Under the pieces are notes generated by a model, which worked only from the letters and a program-made list of their open reading frames with translations, had not been told where the DNA came from and made no database searches. From Undaria pinnatifida (taxonomy: Eukaryota > Sar > Phaeophyceae > Laminariales > Alariaceae): a DNA stretch of 64,000 bases. Where the stretch lies: NCBI GenBank assembly GCA_012845835.1, contig JABAKD010000022.1:7039542-7103541 (forward strand), written 5' to 3'. Positions 11,930 to 25,500 of the stretch are shown in pieces. Both the position numbers and the translations under genes were made by a program. The first letter of the stretch is position 1, and the number at the start of each line of letters is the position of its first letter.

Positions 11930-12060
11930 CTGTGAGATCGACCAAAAAGTTTTTTTGATCAAAACTCAGCTTTGCAAGCTGCGTGTGACACTTCGATCGC
12001 AAGTGTTACGGGGTGTGTGTACCTTCGTGAAGGATACAGGTCGGTGACTCCCCTGCTAAT
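11930..12060 (+). repeat. Dispersed repeat family R, copy 1
   Basis: Shares a core of the form GAGATCGA..ATTTTGTCGAAACTC..CTTTGCAAGCTGTGTGTGA with related stretches at 23030-23115 (+), 49993-50120 (+), 55925-56015 (-) and 63625-63695 (-). Copies at 12010-12055 and 50070-50115 also share a block ending in CGGTGACTCCCCT. It is non-coding. The family type is unknown. Confidence 0.6.
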
Positions 12061-12607
12061 GCCAAGGGTCAATAGAACTAAGACGTTCAACCTTGTTCTG
12101 CGCATGGAAACTGTATAACCTGCATTGAGGGGGACAAAACGAGACATCTGTGGAATTCATTATGCATGAAACAATCATGTTGCAGTGTTGGAATGGGCTT
12201 CTTGGGTCTACCGGGTTCGTACGCAAGTTCTTGCGTACTCCATGTAGATGTGGCAGGCCAGAGGAGGTCCAGCCCAATCCTGATGCTCGGGTTGTTGGTG
12301 CTGTCGAGTCATGATGGAACATGCGGTAGACGTCGATCGCTGCTGTTCCGAAGTGATATTTATTCTGCTCTTGATGTAATGCAAAGGCACACTCACACAC
12401 CTGTATTGGTTGAATGAAGACCGACGAGTGAGATCTGGCGTTCTGCATCACGCGTCGGGCAGTGCACACTTGATCCTAAAGCTATTCGAACGCCCATCTC
12501 ACACACTACCAGGGAATACCCAAACTAAAGCGTGGATCCAAAACGCCAGACCCCTGCCCTCCTACAGATGGAAGCTCTTGCGCTAATATTGAATGATCAA
12601 TTGTACT

Positions 12608-12830
12608 GCCTGGTGTGCTGGCTTGCTTGTGTCCCGCCCTCGCATTCACTGCGTTTGGCATTGCATAGTCAAAGCACGTTACTTATTTTCGATGTGCGTC
12701 TCTGTCTTGCAGTTTGTGACCACAGAGCTCATCTCTCGAGGAGGAGGCATCGGCACAGACCCTACTGTAGTTGTGTTGGGTGCAGATGGGTGGAAATACC
12801 AGCTTATTGTGAAGAACACCCGCTGCTGTA
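12608..12830 (+). repeat. Exon-like dispersed repeat, copy 1, with built-in splice acceptor
   Basis: TCTCTGTCTTGCAG precedes TTTGTGACCACAGAGCTC, which translates as FVTTELIS and continues to a GWKYQ stretch. The same arrangement recurs at 31851-32042 and 45661-45765. Similarity to the second copy also covers sequence upstream of the acceptor (GGTGTGCTGGCTTGC), so this is a genomic repeat and not only a conserved exon. Confidence 0.6.
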
Positions 12831-13055
12831 TGGCAGTAGCCCTGTAGCCCAGCACGAGTGGACGGGTTTTTTGCTGACATTTGCCCATGATCACCCACAC
12901 CGGCAGCTTGGCACATGATATCCAGGACCAGCTCCTGACCTACGGTTGTTAAAATCGTCTACAGCTGTACCAGGTATTACAGATGTATACAGATGTAAAC
13001 GCATAATAAACACTTTCCCTTCACACTCGCTCGCATCCCGACAAACGATTCAAAG

Positions 13056-15727
13056 CGGCAAGCACCGGCGGCGCTCTCCCCGAGGATGGCCCAGCGCCTC
13101 TCAGCTTTCTGGACGTCCCCTACGTCGAGGGGGACGGAGCCTGCGACGAGAAACACCGCCTAGACGTGTACATCCCTTCCGCACCCTTCCCCAGGGCGAG
13201 GTCCAGGACGTGTCTCTTTGTCCACGGAGGGTGAGGGAACGGTTGTCGCGGTGGTGTCGTCGGCGTATTGTCGACGTTGTTGCCGTTGTTGAAGATCATA
13301 AATAGTGGCCTTGTTGATGAAACATAGGGGTGTCGTTTTCGTCGTTATCGAAAGCGTTCCGTTTTCGTTTTCCACACAATGTAGCGTGTTGGGAGCTGAA
13401 CTCTTTGGATACATACTGCGTAAATGGTCAAATTTCAACTAAATGCAGTTTATCTGGGTGCAATCGCAAATCGGTTAATGAGCGCTATGCAGAGCGCCTG
13501 CTTTCATAAAAAGCTATGACAGCATACTTTTAGAGCTCTACTATTGTACACACTCCTACAAGCTGGTTGCCGCACACGACCGCGAAAATCGCATGCCAGA
13601 AACACTGCTACCGTTCATAACCACGCCTACACTCGCCCACGCATCGTCCGACCACAACCACCGCCCTCCCTCCCTCTCTCTTTCCCCCCCTCCCCCCTCC
13701 CCCCTCCGCCCGGGCCTCCGTTCCACCCTATCTCCATCGCGTCGCGTCGCGTCATGTCACCCCCCATTCGCAACGACTTTTCCCAAGGTCTTGGCAGCGG
13801 GGAGACAGAAGACACCCCGCCGTCCCCGACCAGCTGTACGGCAACGTCGGGCGCGCGTTCGCTAAGGCCGGCATGGTGGGGCTGGTCATGTCCTACCGCC
13901 TGGCGCCGGACGTGCAGCATCCCGGGCAAATAAGAGATGTTGCCCGTAAGTTTGAAGCGCCCAAAATCAAACACACTTCGAGGGCGTTGCAGCGGTGTTG
14001 GCAGTATTTCGTGGCGTGTCTCCACAATAGGAGTTTATTTTGTTACTTTGACAACGCGCGCGTGGGTGCGATGTGTTGTCGCTTGTTGTGCACTGCCCGC
14101 CCCGCGAGCCGTTTGAGGCGCCGCTGCCCCCGCTATCAACGTGGTGCGACTTGACTATGTGCGCACCGCGCTGGTCCTCGTCACGCTGCTGACATTCGTG
14201 TTCGGGCAGGCGTCCGCGTGATAGCAGGTGTATTTCGTCCTCCGCAATGAGAGTCTTGTATTCCTGGCAGAAAATATCTATCAGTCTTAATGTACGCGTT
14301 TTGTTCAATTGTCGTATCGACGCGTTTCATTTTCCAATAGTGATTGCTTCCGATGCGAGTCGTGTCACACTTGGCCTCAGGGGGATAAAAAACTAATATG
14401 AAGTAAAAGGTAAGTAATACCCCAACCCCCCAGGTGCGCCTCACACCGCGTTTGTCCCCTCCTATCAACTTGGTGCGCAGGAGCCATTCGCTGGGCGCGT
14501 GACAACGCTTCACGGTACGGAGGAGATCCGAATGACCTCGTCCTGGTCGGGCACAGCGCGGGCGCCCATCTTGCAGCCCTTTGTCTCGCGGACCCCCGCT
14601 GGCTAGAAGAGGTGGGTATTGTCACCTCGCTCTCCCCAGCACTCGCTTCCGGTGCCACCGCCACCGCCTCCGCCGCCACCACCGTTGCCACCACCGCCGC
14701 TGCTATCGCCACACGAGAATCCCGGTCAAGACTAGAGCGTGATCCGCCGCCGTTGCCATCGCCGTCGTCGTTCACAACGAACCCAACGCCTGATGGCTCG
14801 ACCCAGACTAGCGGCAATGCAGCAGGCGCCTCCCTGCTTCCGCCGCCGAACGTACTGCCGCTGCTGCTGCTGAAAAAGTCGATTGTCTCCGGCTTCGTCG
14901 GGATCAGCGGGGTGTACGACATACCTCGCATGGGCGCCAATGCCGTCGGTGGAATGTTGGCCAGAGAAGTCTTTGGGACAGATCGACGAGCTTGGGCAAG
15001 AGCCTCCCCCGTGCATTGTGTGCGCGCCACGGCCGCAGCCGCGACCGCCGCCACCGTGGCAGTCGCTGATCGCTCGTCTGACGGAGTAGCGGCGACGGCC
15101 GAGGCGGCGGTATTGTCACGAGAGAGAACCGTTGGGAAACTCTCGAGTGACTCGTTAAGGGGCGGGCGCGACATAGAATGTGACCCAAATAGTCATAGCT
15201 GCATTGGCGGTGACGGTGCAGGGACATCATCGACTCCCGATTTTCTTGCGAACTCTACAAGCACCGTTGTCGGAGGAAATAACGTCGGTTCCACAGCAGC
15301 TACGGGGACGGCTGCAGCGGCTATTGTTGTGTGCCCGCTGCTGCACACCGAAGCGTTGCTTGTCACCGCGTCGACAGATTTCCACTTGAAGGACGATGCT
15401 GAGGCGCTCATGGAAGCGCTGAGCGACGCCCGCCGGGCAGTTGATGGCCTATCCATCGAGCGCTCAGAACATATGTTAACAGGTGCGGGGGGTCAGAGCA
15501 GCAGGACAGATTCGACCACTGGTGGTGTGCTTCAGGCCGGCAGGGAAGGGGGAGATGTCGGTGGGGAAGGGCAGTGGCAGAGAGGGAACGAAGCCAGACA
15601 TGGCAGCATCCGGCATGTCTGCCTTGAAGGGGAGGATCACTTCTCGACCATGGTCTCGTTCGGGGAGCCGGGCAGGGCGGCTTCTGAGACGGTGTTGGAA
15701 TTTATCCTCAATCTTCCACCACCATAG
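13056..15727 (+). CDS. Alpha/beta-hydrolase, isoprenylcysteine methylesterase-like (5' end missing)
   Basis: Exons: 13056-13230, 13788-13945, 14481-15727, giving 525 residues from the first recognised exon. The junctions restore known family motifs. Exon 1 ends in FVHGG and exon 2 supplies G-SWQRGDRR, making the HGGG oxyanion-hole loop. Exon 2 has MSYRLAPDVQHPGQIRDVA. Exon 3 continues R-AIRWARDNASRYGGDP and the nucleophile elbow GHSAGAHLAAL, with the catalytic Ser at 14555-14557. Later come GFVGISGVYDIP, a possible catalytic-acid region ALLVTASTDFHLKDDA, and EGEDHFSTMVSFG with the probable catalytic His. Ala/Ser/Thr-rich inserts (about 14640-14870, 15020-15330 and 15475-15610) make it longer than plant ICME-type enzymes. 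Family members hydrolyse carboxyl esters; prenylcysteine methyl ester is the best guess for the substrate, not shown. The inserts could be retained introns. The first exon is not identified. Confidence 0.75.
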
Positions 15728-16536
15728 GCGTAGCCGTTGTATCGCAACATGGCTGTGGTTTACCTCTGGGAAGTCTTTACCTCCATGTGTTTGGAAGGGT
15801 TGGAGAGACAGAACATGTAGAGCTCCGCTTTCGTAGAGGGGAATGAAATCCCATTATTTTCGGATTGATCAACTGTTTTATTGGTTAGGCGTTTGGATCG
15901 ATAGTCGTGGTTGACCTGTAAAACGTCATCCACGGTCTCGAACTGCAGTTGTGCAGTCACGTTCATAATAATTTTAACAAAAAAAAGGGAGCAAGTTCGG
16001 TGTGTTAGGGGGCGCTTAAAACGATGATTTGCATCGTTGCGATGCTGTGTGTCGTTGAAATCTACTAGTAGAATCAAGGCGACAGTTCGCCTGGCGATTA
16101 ACTTTGCGGTGTACCAGGTACATACTTGGCTCCAACGTGTCCACGGTTTTACCATTATAGACACAGTGGGTGTAAACACATATCATGCGACCTGCGCCAG
16201 AACCATGTTGGAGATATTAGCATTCAATGTTTATGTCCTGCAGCCGACGCGCGGATGCCTGACGAAGGGGATCTGGACCGGCCATGCACCCCTATCACCA
16301 CGCTCCTCCTTCTTGAAACTCAAGATTTTAGAGGGGCTCTGACACTCACCCCCTATTAAACGGTGCTCTGTCTCGAAAGGGATGCGGGGTCAACGGTCAA
16401 ATGACTAAGGCAAGCAACAACCCCCCTCCCCCCTGTTGTACATTCCGCTATTCAGGTCAAGGCGTTTCTTGGCTTCCTTCGGCTGTTTTTCTGTGCCGCC
16501 TCTTGGTATGGCATGCCTGTGCATCATCAAAAATCA
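15728..16536. other. Intergenic between convergent genes
   Basis: 3' flanks of the hydrolase (+) and the LRR gene (-). It contains a TACCAGGTAC palindrome at 16111-16121 and a short LINE 3'-end fragment at 16361-16434. No gene is seen. Confidence 0.5.
16361..16434 (+). mobile_element. LINE 3'-end fragment, copy 3
   Basis: CGGTGCTCTGTCTCGAAAGG followed by GGTCAAATGACTAAGGCAAG and a C-rich tail (ACCCCCCTCCCCCC). It matches the 3' ends of the copies at 18021-19160 (-) and 50340-50714 (+). Only about 75 bp remain, as expected for a strongly 5'-truncated insertion. Confidence 0.65.
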
Positions 16537-19500
16537 TCAAGCCAGCTTTTCGGCAGCGTGAAACACGCCGTCCACGAAATATGGCTGGACATCGATAAAA
16601 ACGCCTACCAACGCGAAACGCCCTCCGTCCAACTCGCTGAATCGCCGCAGTGACGCCTGCCCGAAGTGGTTGCCCCACACAAAAAGTCTCTCCACTGACG
16701 CGTTGCACTCCATTCCTTGTGCCAGAGCGTCCAAGCCCGAGTCGTGTATGTCGTTGCTGTGTAAATCGAGCCTGTTTGATGTTCGTACATTGAACGGTAT
16801 TGAGAGAGGTCGCGGGTATGTCGTTGCTGTGTAAGTCGAGTGTAAGTCGAGTCTGTCCGTTGTTCGTATGTCGAGTGGGGTTGATGGATGTCATCGAGAT
16901 ATTCGTTGTGGCGCCATATATGCGTACGTGATGTCATTCGTACACGAATTAAATGCACGACAGGGTCTTCCTTGAGCGCATACACCGCCAACGGGTTGTG
17001 AGGCTCGTCCCACAATATTACAGTCAAACCACCGATCATACACGAAGTAGATGTACGACAGGGTCTTTCTTAGGCATATCCATCGCGAACAGATTATAAG
17101 CCTCGTCCGATAATCTTAGTACTCGGCTATTTACCCATGGAGATCATGGCGTCCCAAATGACGCCCGACAAATATACGCCTGTATCGGTCGGAAAGATAT
17201 GCTTGTACTGGTCCGAACGTGAAGCTACGCTTCTATCGGGCGGCAAGCTACGCTAGCGTCGGTCGAAACATGGTACATTGGAATTGAATGGTACCACCGG
17301 TTCACACATAGACTCCACACCATCCCTTTCGCATTGAAAGACCCATCTCCACCACCGTTAGAACGCCGCGCAACCACCGCAAAACCCGATGCCCCAAACA
17401 CAGAGGGAATCTTACGCCACCACATGGTAAAACCTCCACCACCACGACTAGCAAACTGAGGTACGATACTCCAACACTTACATGGTAAGCGTCTGGCTGT
17501 GCATCAATACGATTTTGAAAGCCCTAGCTCCCTCATCCCCGATCAGGTTGGCTCTGAGGACTAAATTTGCTAGGTTCGAGTTCCCGACCAGAAGGTTGGC
17601 GAGGGCTTGTCCCCCAGTGATGCCTATGCGGTTCCGTGAGAGATCGAGCGAGCGCATTGTCGGGTGTCCGGCGAGGGCGCCTCGTAGCACGTGCGCCCCC
17701 TCGTCTCCTATCCGGGAAGAGGATAGGTCAAGTGACCTCAGCACACATCGCGGCGTCTCGAGCGCCCGCGACACATAGCACGCGACAACTTCCTATGTTT
17801 GGACGGCGGCGTGGGCAATGAGGAGGGGGGGGGGGGGGGTCATGCATGGTCGTAGTCTTAAGACTATAGCCCCTCGCACGCCTGCAATGCCGGGACGGAG
17901 CACGTCAGGTTTCACCGACAAGGCAGACATCGCGTAAATCAAGCGCCAAGCACCGTGAGGTGTTCGGCGAGTTTGTAACGGGTGAGCAATGGGCGGGGGG
18001 GGGGGGGGGGGGGGGGGGGGCGTACTCATTTGTTGCTTGCCCTAGTCATTTGACCATTGACCACGCATCCATTTCGAGAGGGAGCACCGTTCCTACTCCT
18101 AACACGTAGAGACACCTCCGACATTTGGGCGCTCATTACGCTTCTTCCATATATTACATAGAAACTGTTTGCTTATCCTATCTCCTTCCTGTTTCGCCGT
18201 CTGCGGCCACCATCTATCTCCTAGGACAACGATCGTTTTCTTGCTACTCTCTAGTCTACCAAACTCTTCCATGTCACATACTTCTAATTTCCTCGTCTCC
18301 TCTAACGCATCCCGTTCCTCCTTGTACATTTCACATTTTCCTACTATGTGAGTCCTACTCTCTATCGTTGTACCACACGGGCACATATGTGTAGCCACGT
18401 CCTCCTCCTCCCGACTACTGGTATGTCTCTTTCTTCTTTCTGGTAGGTAGGTCCAGGTCCCCCACACGAAATCGCAGTTTCAGCTTTTTCGCGTGGTCCA
18501 TTGGGCCGTGCAGATACGTTTTCATTCCAATATCTTCCCTCAACTCTCAGTATATCTTTAAGTGCTTCTCCTCTTTCACCTTATTTCCCAGCGTTAGCCT
18601 TTTCCTTTCTTATATTATTTATTTTGCTTCTGTCTTGCACCCGCCAAACTTCTCTGTAGACAGTACTTCTTCTCTTTTTGGCCTCCCCCTAACTCCTTCC
18701 ATATTTTCTCGGTTACGTTATCCCATTTTATCCCAGCTCGCCCTTTTGTTTTTTTCTCCCATACAGCCCTATTAGCTATGGCTGGCAACCTCTTTTCGTA
18801 CTCTTTACTTGATATTGCCATTTCAACTTTCTCACGTCTCTATTTGTTTCAAGCGTGGGTACATTTCTAGTTCTGCTCTTAATACTGTATTAATCGTCGT
18901 ACTTGAGCATCCTAGTATCTTTTTAGCTGCCGTCATCTTCACCGTTTCGAGTTGTTTTACGAACTTCGCGTTCTCTGCCCATACGTGTCTCGCATACTCT
19001 AGGTTTGGTACAATCACATTCAGCAGAATACATCTTTCAATCCTAGTGTCAAGGTGCGAGCCTGTTAGGATCGCATCCATATTACTTGTGATTTGCCATT
19101 TCCTATTTATTTCGCTATGTATGCATCCTAAGAGCAGTCTTTTGGGATCTCTACGCTAAGGTACGTACAAATATATGTGATCATTCGTTTGGGGGGGAAT
19201 TCGGTCAGGAGTTTTTTTCCGTCTCGGCTTCAGTATGCGATTCTCGGAACTGGAATTCTCGGTCAAATAGCTTCGTTCAAGCGCCGTCTTCGGGGGGCGG
19301 CTCAAACGCCCCTCGTCCTGCCGTATCCGTTCCGCACCTGGCCGGGATCGGGTACGTGAGCTGAGCGAGACAAGCGAGAAGTGCGCACATTTTTGTATTT
19401 TCGGCGGTATACGCCCGAGCTATTTTTGGATCTTGGCATATGCAGAGCTTGAACGAAAAAATCATACGGGAAAATATTGATTTCAAAGTTGGCATCATTT

Positions 19501-22500
19501 CCAAATTGGCTTTTTATTTCGTCCCCACCACACTTTTTTCATGATCACACATCGAAGCGTTTGGCCTATTGTGCACATCGTACGACTGACTGCTGTGTCG
19601 TTGCCTTTCGATATCGGATTTCAGGTTAAATACCTTTGTTCGAGCGTTCCTTGTCTTCGAGGGGGGCCGTTCCCTACCCAACATCATTACACCCAGTGTC
19701 CGTGCTGACCCTTCATCCTAGACAGATACAACTTATTTTTTATTTTTATGTGGTCACAGACTGTGAGACAAGAGTAAACCAAACCATCGCAATTAATCAA
19801 GGTATAAAGCAAGTGAAATGCTAGCGTACCGACTACGAGAACACAACAAAAAACAGGCCAGACAAAAAAAAATAGAAAACAAACACAACTAACGGAGGCG
19901 CTTTCAAAAATCGCAGTACGAGAAACACTGTTTTGTCAGTCTTTTTCCATCGCCGCTCCAAAGAGTCGTTCCGTATATATTGGTCCAAGATCCACCATCC
20001 ATCTTTCAGGACCGCATAATAAATATCCCACACTAATTCCATGTGTATTTATCCCCACACACGTAACGTGGATGCACTTCTAAAGGTAGGTGTGATTGTC
20101 AAGGTAGCAGTGTTTCGAGCCCTTTGTTGTGTGGTTGCAAGAATTGCGCTGACTACTGTTACAGTTGTGGTTGCTAGACAATACATCGTGTGCTCCAGCA
20201 ATAAATTGATGACAGTAAAATAAAATACAGGGATCTATTAATCCTTAGGTGGCATGTGGCGTGTATCAGCTCTTAGCTGGTGTACGCTCGTAGACTCGCT
20301 TTCGGATGACCCGATGAAGACACAGTCTATACATATATCATTTGAGGCAAAAGAAGGCCACGGTTAGGTGAGCCTGTAAGAGCAGAGAGCTCTAGCAGAG
20401 AAGATGTTGTTCGGCGATCCCAGGCCGATATGTTAATTGATGATTTGTTTGCTCAGCAGATGAGAGCTGATGGTGAGCAAAGAGGAGTGATCGAGGTGGG
20501 CCTGATCATCACATGATCGAGACGGCACAATGCCTTAATCTACGAACAGATGTACTCTACGGGTAGTTGTCTGATCTACCTACAGCAACGTTTCCTGAGG
20601 CTCGCTCGTGGTTTACCGTACCTATGGCAATGTTCCCTGAGGTTTGCTTCTGGGAGCTTAGCCACGTCAACGTCCCGACGGTCAACCTAAAATCATATTC
20701 CATGAACGTTGCTAACCGTACGTTATTGCGCCGCATTATTTTTCGTACTAACATTACTCGTACGTACTACATGTACCAGCTTTTGGATATGACTAACCAG
20801 CAAGCTGCTGTGCATCATGTGTCCAAGATATTACTGCTGAGACTTCTGCATGCTAAATACCGCATCGATAAACGACATCTAACAGACTTATTAGAACTGT
20901 CTGTTGTACGAACAACTCGCAATGTATACCAGATGACTTTCAAGTGTTATCAAGTAACGACATCATGGATACTGACAAGCAGCATCTCTAGAAGGATCTT
21001 CTTGAAATTGTCATCTCGTCGTGTTCGCCAGGAATTAACCGATGATACAGAGTAATAGGGATCTTCTTGACAATATCTCCTGTGCGCTACAGCAATCGAT
21101 GATATAGCAGTATCATAAAAAATAGGGATCTTCTGCACAAATATATCGTGGCACCTGTCACTACGCATGAGCACGTCAGACGCGAGTCAATTGGAAAAAA
21201 GAAAATAATAGAAAAGACAGAGAAGAAAGAAAAGGGGTATTATATTCCGATTCAAGATCACCCTGTGTCAAGCCGAAGCAGGCGCTCATTGCTCTTATCT
21301 GTGTGGGCAATATATATGGCTGATAGTATACCGGGACATGGCGATTTGACCGCTCTTCTTATGATCCCGAATGGCTTTATCGTGACGCTGTGGGCACCAA
21401 CTGCCTAGATTCATCCCGAGGTCGAGCGTTTGGTACGACTTGCGGTTGTGGTCGCATGGCAATTTTTTGCCCTACGCGAGTAGTATGCAAGAAAACCCGC
21501 GAAAATATTAGCAAGCTTAGGTTTCTGACCCAATAAGCGAATGAAATCGGCATTTTCAGTGATTTTTTCGGTGCCGCATAAGCGACAAAGAGGTGATTAT
21601 TCGAGCACAGCAAGTATTCCATGATTGTTCGACCATTGTGCCAGTGAGTCCAATGCGCTCTGTTTTTCTAGCCTAATTTCAAGCTTTTTTTTCCACGGTT
21701 GGTTATTTTGCTCGAGTCTTGCCAGTCTTAGTTCCACATATTATTATGTCGTTTTTCTTTGAACACCCCATTTTTGTTTGAAATTAATTGTGGATGTAAC
21801 CGGGGGTTCCTGAATCCTGCATACAAATTGCTCTAATTCGTCCGTTTATATTGCGTATGGTGCTGTTGTTGCTGTTCAAGTATTTCTCATCCTCATTTTG
21901 AGCGTGCTTGCTCGGCACGCCAACCTGATATAGGCTCAAAATCGTTTTTTGTGCGACCTATCATGCAAATAACTCATTGAACTGCGCTCGCATTGCACAT
22001 GTTTGCCGCATGCGAGAGGTATGCGAGAAAACCCAACTCGGTCGAAATAATTGTGAGCTTGCCGAATCAAAGCCTACCAGCCAATCACGAGAAATAAGCC
22101 AATGGAGTCGGGGTTGACACGCCGTGTGGGGAGGTATATCGACCCGGGAGATCGTCGTTATAGTTCCCGCATTGCTGGGGCTGTAGAGATTTCGGAAGAT
22201 TTTTGAACCGGGGATGGGGCCCAATCTCCCCCGTGTGCGACGGAACTGCCCCCCATCGGTTGATGAGACTCTATCATCCTCCTACTAGGGTGGGGGGCCG
22301 CTGTGGAGCTCGAACCAACCAGCGATTCTAGCCAATGGAACTGGGGTTTGCACACCGTGGGGGGCGGTGTCGACCCGAGAGAACTCGGCTTTCTTCCCCC
22401 GTTTGTCTAGTTTTTAGATATATATGGAATGACCCCTGGACCGGGGATGGGACCCTATCGTCTCCGGGTGGAGCTGGCTCAACAATACACGAACCCCGGC

Positions 22501-25500
22501 CAATTAGAGATCGGCCGGTGGGTGGCATTGGGGATTTCCACACTGTGCGGGGAGGTATCAATCCTGGTGATATATCCGCGTTTGTTCCCGGGTTGTCGGA
22601 GTTGTATATATGTGAATGAATTATGATTCTGGGAATGGACCCTATCGTCCCCAGATGACGGTTACTTCATGTACGATCTCCGGCCAATGAGCGACCAGCA
22701 ATCAGACAACAAGGCTATACCAGGAATTTTCTGTTTATATTTTCGTCTAAAACTCGATCGAGCCTAAATTCTTTACTATCAATTTTTTTGTTCAGTGCTA
22801 TCGCGTACTACTAATATTCCATCGACCAGATGAGAGGTCTACAGCAACAAGTAGCAGCATTATTATAATAGTGTTCGAGGAATTGAATGACGAAGGCAGC
22901 GGCCCACCGTGTTTCACGCCTAGCACACCGTCAGCAAGTCTCTTCACGATCACTATACACATAGAGACACAGTTGGTCTGCGAGGGAGCCTCGGATCTAG
23001 ATATTATGAAAATAAAAAGACACTCCAGCAGCTAGCTGAAGTGAGATCGAAGATTTTGTCGAAATTCTTCTTTGCAAGCTGTGTGTGATGCTCCGATCGC
23101 GCGTATTATATTATGGTATAATGCATGTAGCAGAAGCTGGCTCGGTGCGCGCCTCTGTCAGTTGCTACGTAGAGAACATGCAGCAAACATTTGGCCATCC
23201 CTTTGCTGGCCCTGGATGCTTGGTTGAGTCGAAACGTCAAGAAACGCACTCGAAACGTCTTTTCGTGGCCGGAATAGAGGGTCAGTCTGCGAGGGCTCGG
23301 ATTTATCCGATCGAAATATGTATGATGAAGCTCGGAATCGGATTCACGCAAGAAATGGAAAAACGGAGGAAACGACAGAAGTAGTAAGTAGTACACTGTT
23401 AGTCTATATCGATCTCTTGGCATTACTTTACGTTCTACACGCGTAGACTATGTGTTGTGTGGTAACGGTTTTTATCCTCTATCGAATATTGAACCGAACA
23501 AGTCGAAGTGAACAAGTCGAAGTGCTGCTCTGCCCTACCCGGAGCATGGGTGCCGGCGAATGCCGGCACACCCATGCGGAGCCCTTGTACTGGTCTACGA
23601 TCGGTAATTAATCTTCTCTCCACTTCCTTTTGAAATTTACAGGATTCACCTTATCTTCGTGACATACAACTACTGCTGTGCATTTTTTCACGTTCGCTGT
23701 CACTCTTCATTTCCTAGTGTACTCTAGTGCGTTATCTGTTTCAGTAACCCTTTGGGTGTTTCTGTTATCCCCACGAAATCATCCGCAAACATCAACCCCG
23801 ACACCGTAACTTCCCCCATCGTGACGCCTTGCTTTGCTGCTTCGACTGCTACTATAATTTAATTAATGTATACCTTGAATAGACTGGGTGATAGTGTACA
23901 TCCCTTTACAACTCCTTGTAAAATATCAACATATTCGGATATTTCCCCCGGGGGGGGGGGGGGGGGGGGGGGGGGGTATAACGTTGAGGTTACGGGGGTG
24001 TTGATGTTTACTGTGTGTCGCACCACACTGCTGCAGAGGTATCAATTTTGTCGCCATTGCTCGGTGCTGGAGGTATCAGCGACTGGAGCACATGAACATG
24101 CACGCAAAACGTAGATCTACCGAGACGAGTGTAAAAAAGGGGAAAAAAAAAAAAGACGGAACGCTGGCTAGTGTAGAGTGTAAAGAAAAAACAACATGAG
24201 GACTTAGCAACATCTGACTCTCTGTTTCGTTTTAGACGCCGTGAGGCCAACAGAAATATAGGGTGACATGACATTACAGACGTGGTGCATCGCGAAGAGA
24301 ACGCAAGAATTTCCGATTTCAGAGCTGAAGGCGCCTACATATTTTAAGACAGAAAAAACAGATGTGCCTGTTATTCGGTAAGCGCTACACAGCCTAGGTC
24401 GAAGCGGATTCCCAAAATGCTTAAATGTCGCGATGCGCAAGGCTTCCTCGACCTGTTTAAAGAAAATAATACCTCACGAGAACGAAGCAGTTGAGACCCA
24501 ACGCTCAGCTCCATGATCGTGTTGTTCCCTTCTCGCAGGGCGGCTAGCACAGCGGTGAACCCCACCTCGGTCATGTCGGTGTTACTTATGATCAACCGCT
24601 CGACGGTGGAATTGTCGCCGAGCATCTGCGGGGTGGAGCAACGGCAAGCGTGGTGTCGTTAGGCGGAGGCTGTCGGGTATTACACTTTAAATTAACAGGC
24701 TATCTACATGTACGTGTTGAAGCCCATTGTTTTCCCATTGGTTTAGGTTCGGCAGTAAATTGTCTCGGATTTCACCGCATTTTTTGTGTGTAACGTATTC
24801 GCAAGATATTCTCGAGTACAAATATATCGACAGAGCAAATGCGGTGAGCACTGTGTACTCATCAGCGGTCTACGGCAGTGGTGTTGGAGGCTGTCTTTGG
24901 AGCACGGACTAGATTGTGACGATCGGTTGACTTGCGGACAGCAGCAACAACAACTTAGAAGTAGTATATTTAATAGTAGTGCTTACTCCTGTTCTGCTTA
25001 GCCACACCTTTAGTCCAAACGAACTAACTACCAGACGAGGGACGGCGAGAAAAAAAAGTTGTGCTACGCTCGTTGTTTTGAGCTCTCTGTCGACGCGCAT
25101 GGATAGGCGCAACGGCGTACACCTCTAACACTGCAATACCTACGAGAAGGGGCGCATCGGCTTGCACCTGGGTAGGATTGGAAGGGGGTGGGTAGCACGA
25201 AGGTTTCCATTCTTGTCGACGAGATTGACAAAATAGTGTGCGGTTGCTTAGGTTATCTCGCCATCCGTCGTAGCCTACAACGGTTGGCGTAAATCAACAT
25301 TTTCTGCTATTCAGAGACGGGGAATCGCCATATGAGCTTTTAGCCAATCACAGCCAGAGGAAACGAAAAGTGCGGGGGGGGGTGTAACTACTGTGCGTGC
25401 ATGTAGGAAAGGAAGGAGTAAACACGAGTTCGATGGCCGGTCGAACACGAGCTTACCTGGGCGATGTAGGAACCCCCGTCGCTCCCCAATGCATTCGAAC

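Larger units (their letters stand above)
11252..13055. other. Intergenic, with two dispersed repeats; upstream exons of the hydrolase not found
   Basis: No gene can be supported. Contents: the first CGAG of a target duplication, a dispersed repeat at 11930-12060, TACCTGGTAC palindromes at 11866-11886 and 12967-12977, and an exon-like repeat at 12608-12830. The hydrolase downstream needs an upstream exon because its frame meets a TAA at 13007 with no ATG in between, so a start exon may lie here unrecognised. Confidence 0.4.

Noticed and set aside
17793-18029. Minus-strand ORF with a proline run
   Set aside because: The prolines come from the G/C homopolymers; the frame is not joined to the LRR exons by a usable splice site.
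20567-21055. 162-codon plus-strand ORF
   Set aside because: Lies in AT-rich intron sequence, starts without a clear ATG context, contains an internal non-coding-type repeat and shows no family resemblance.
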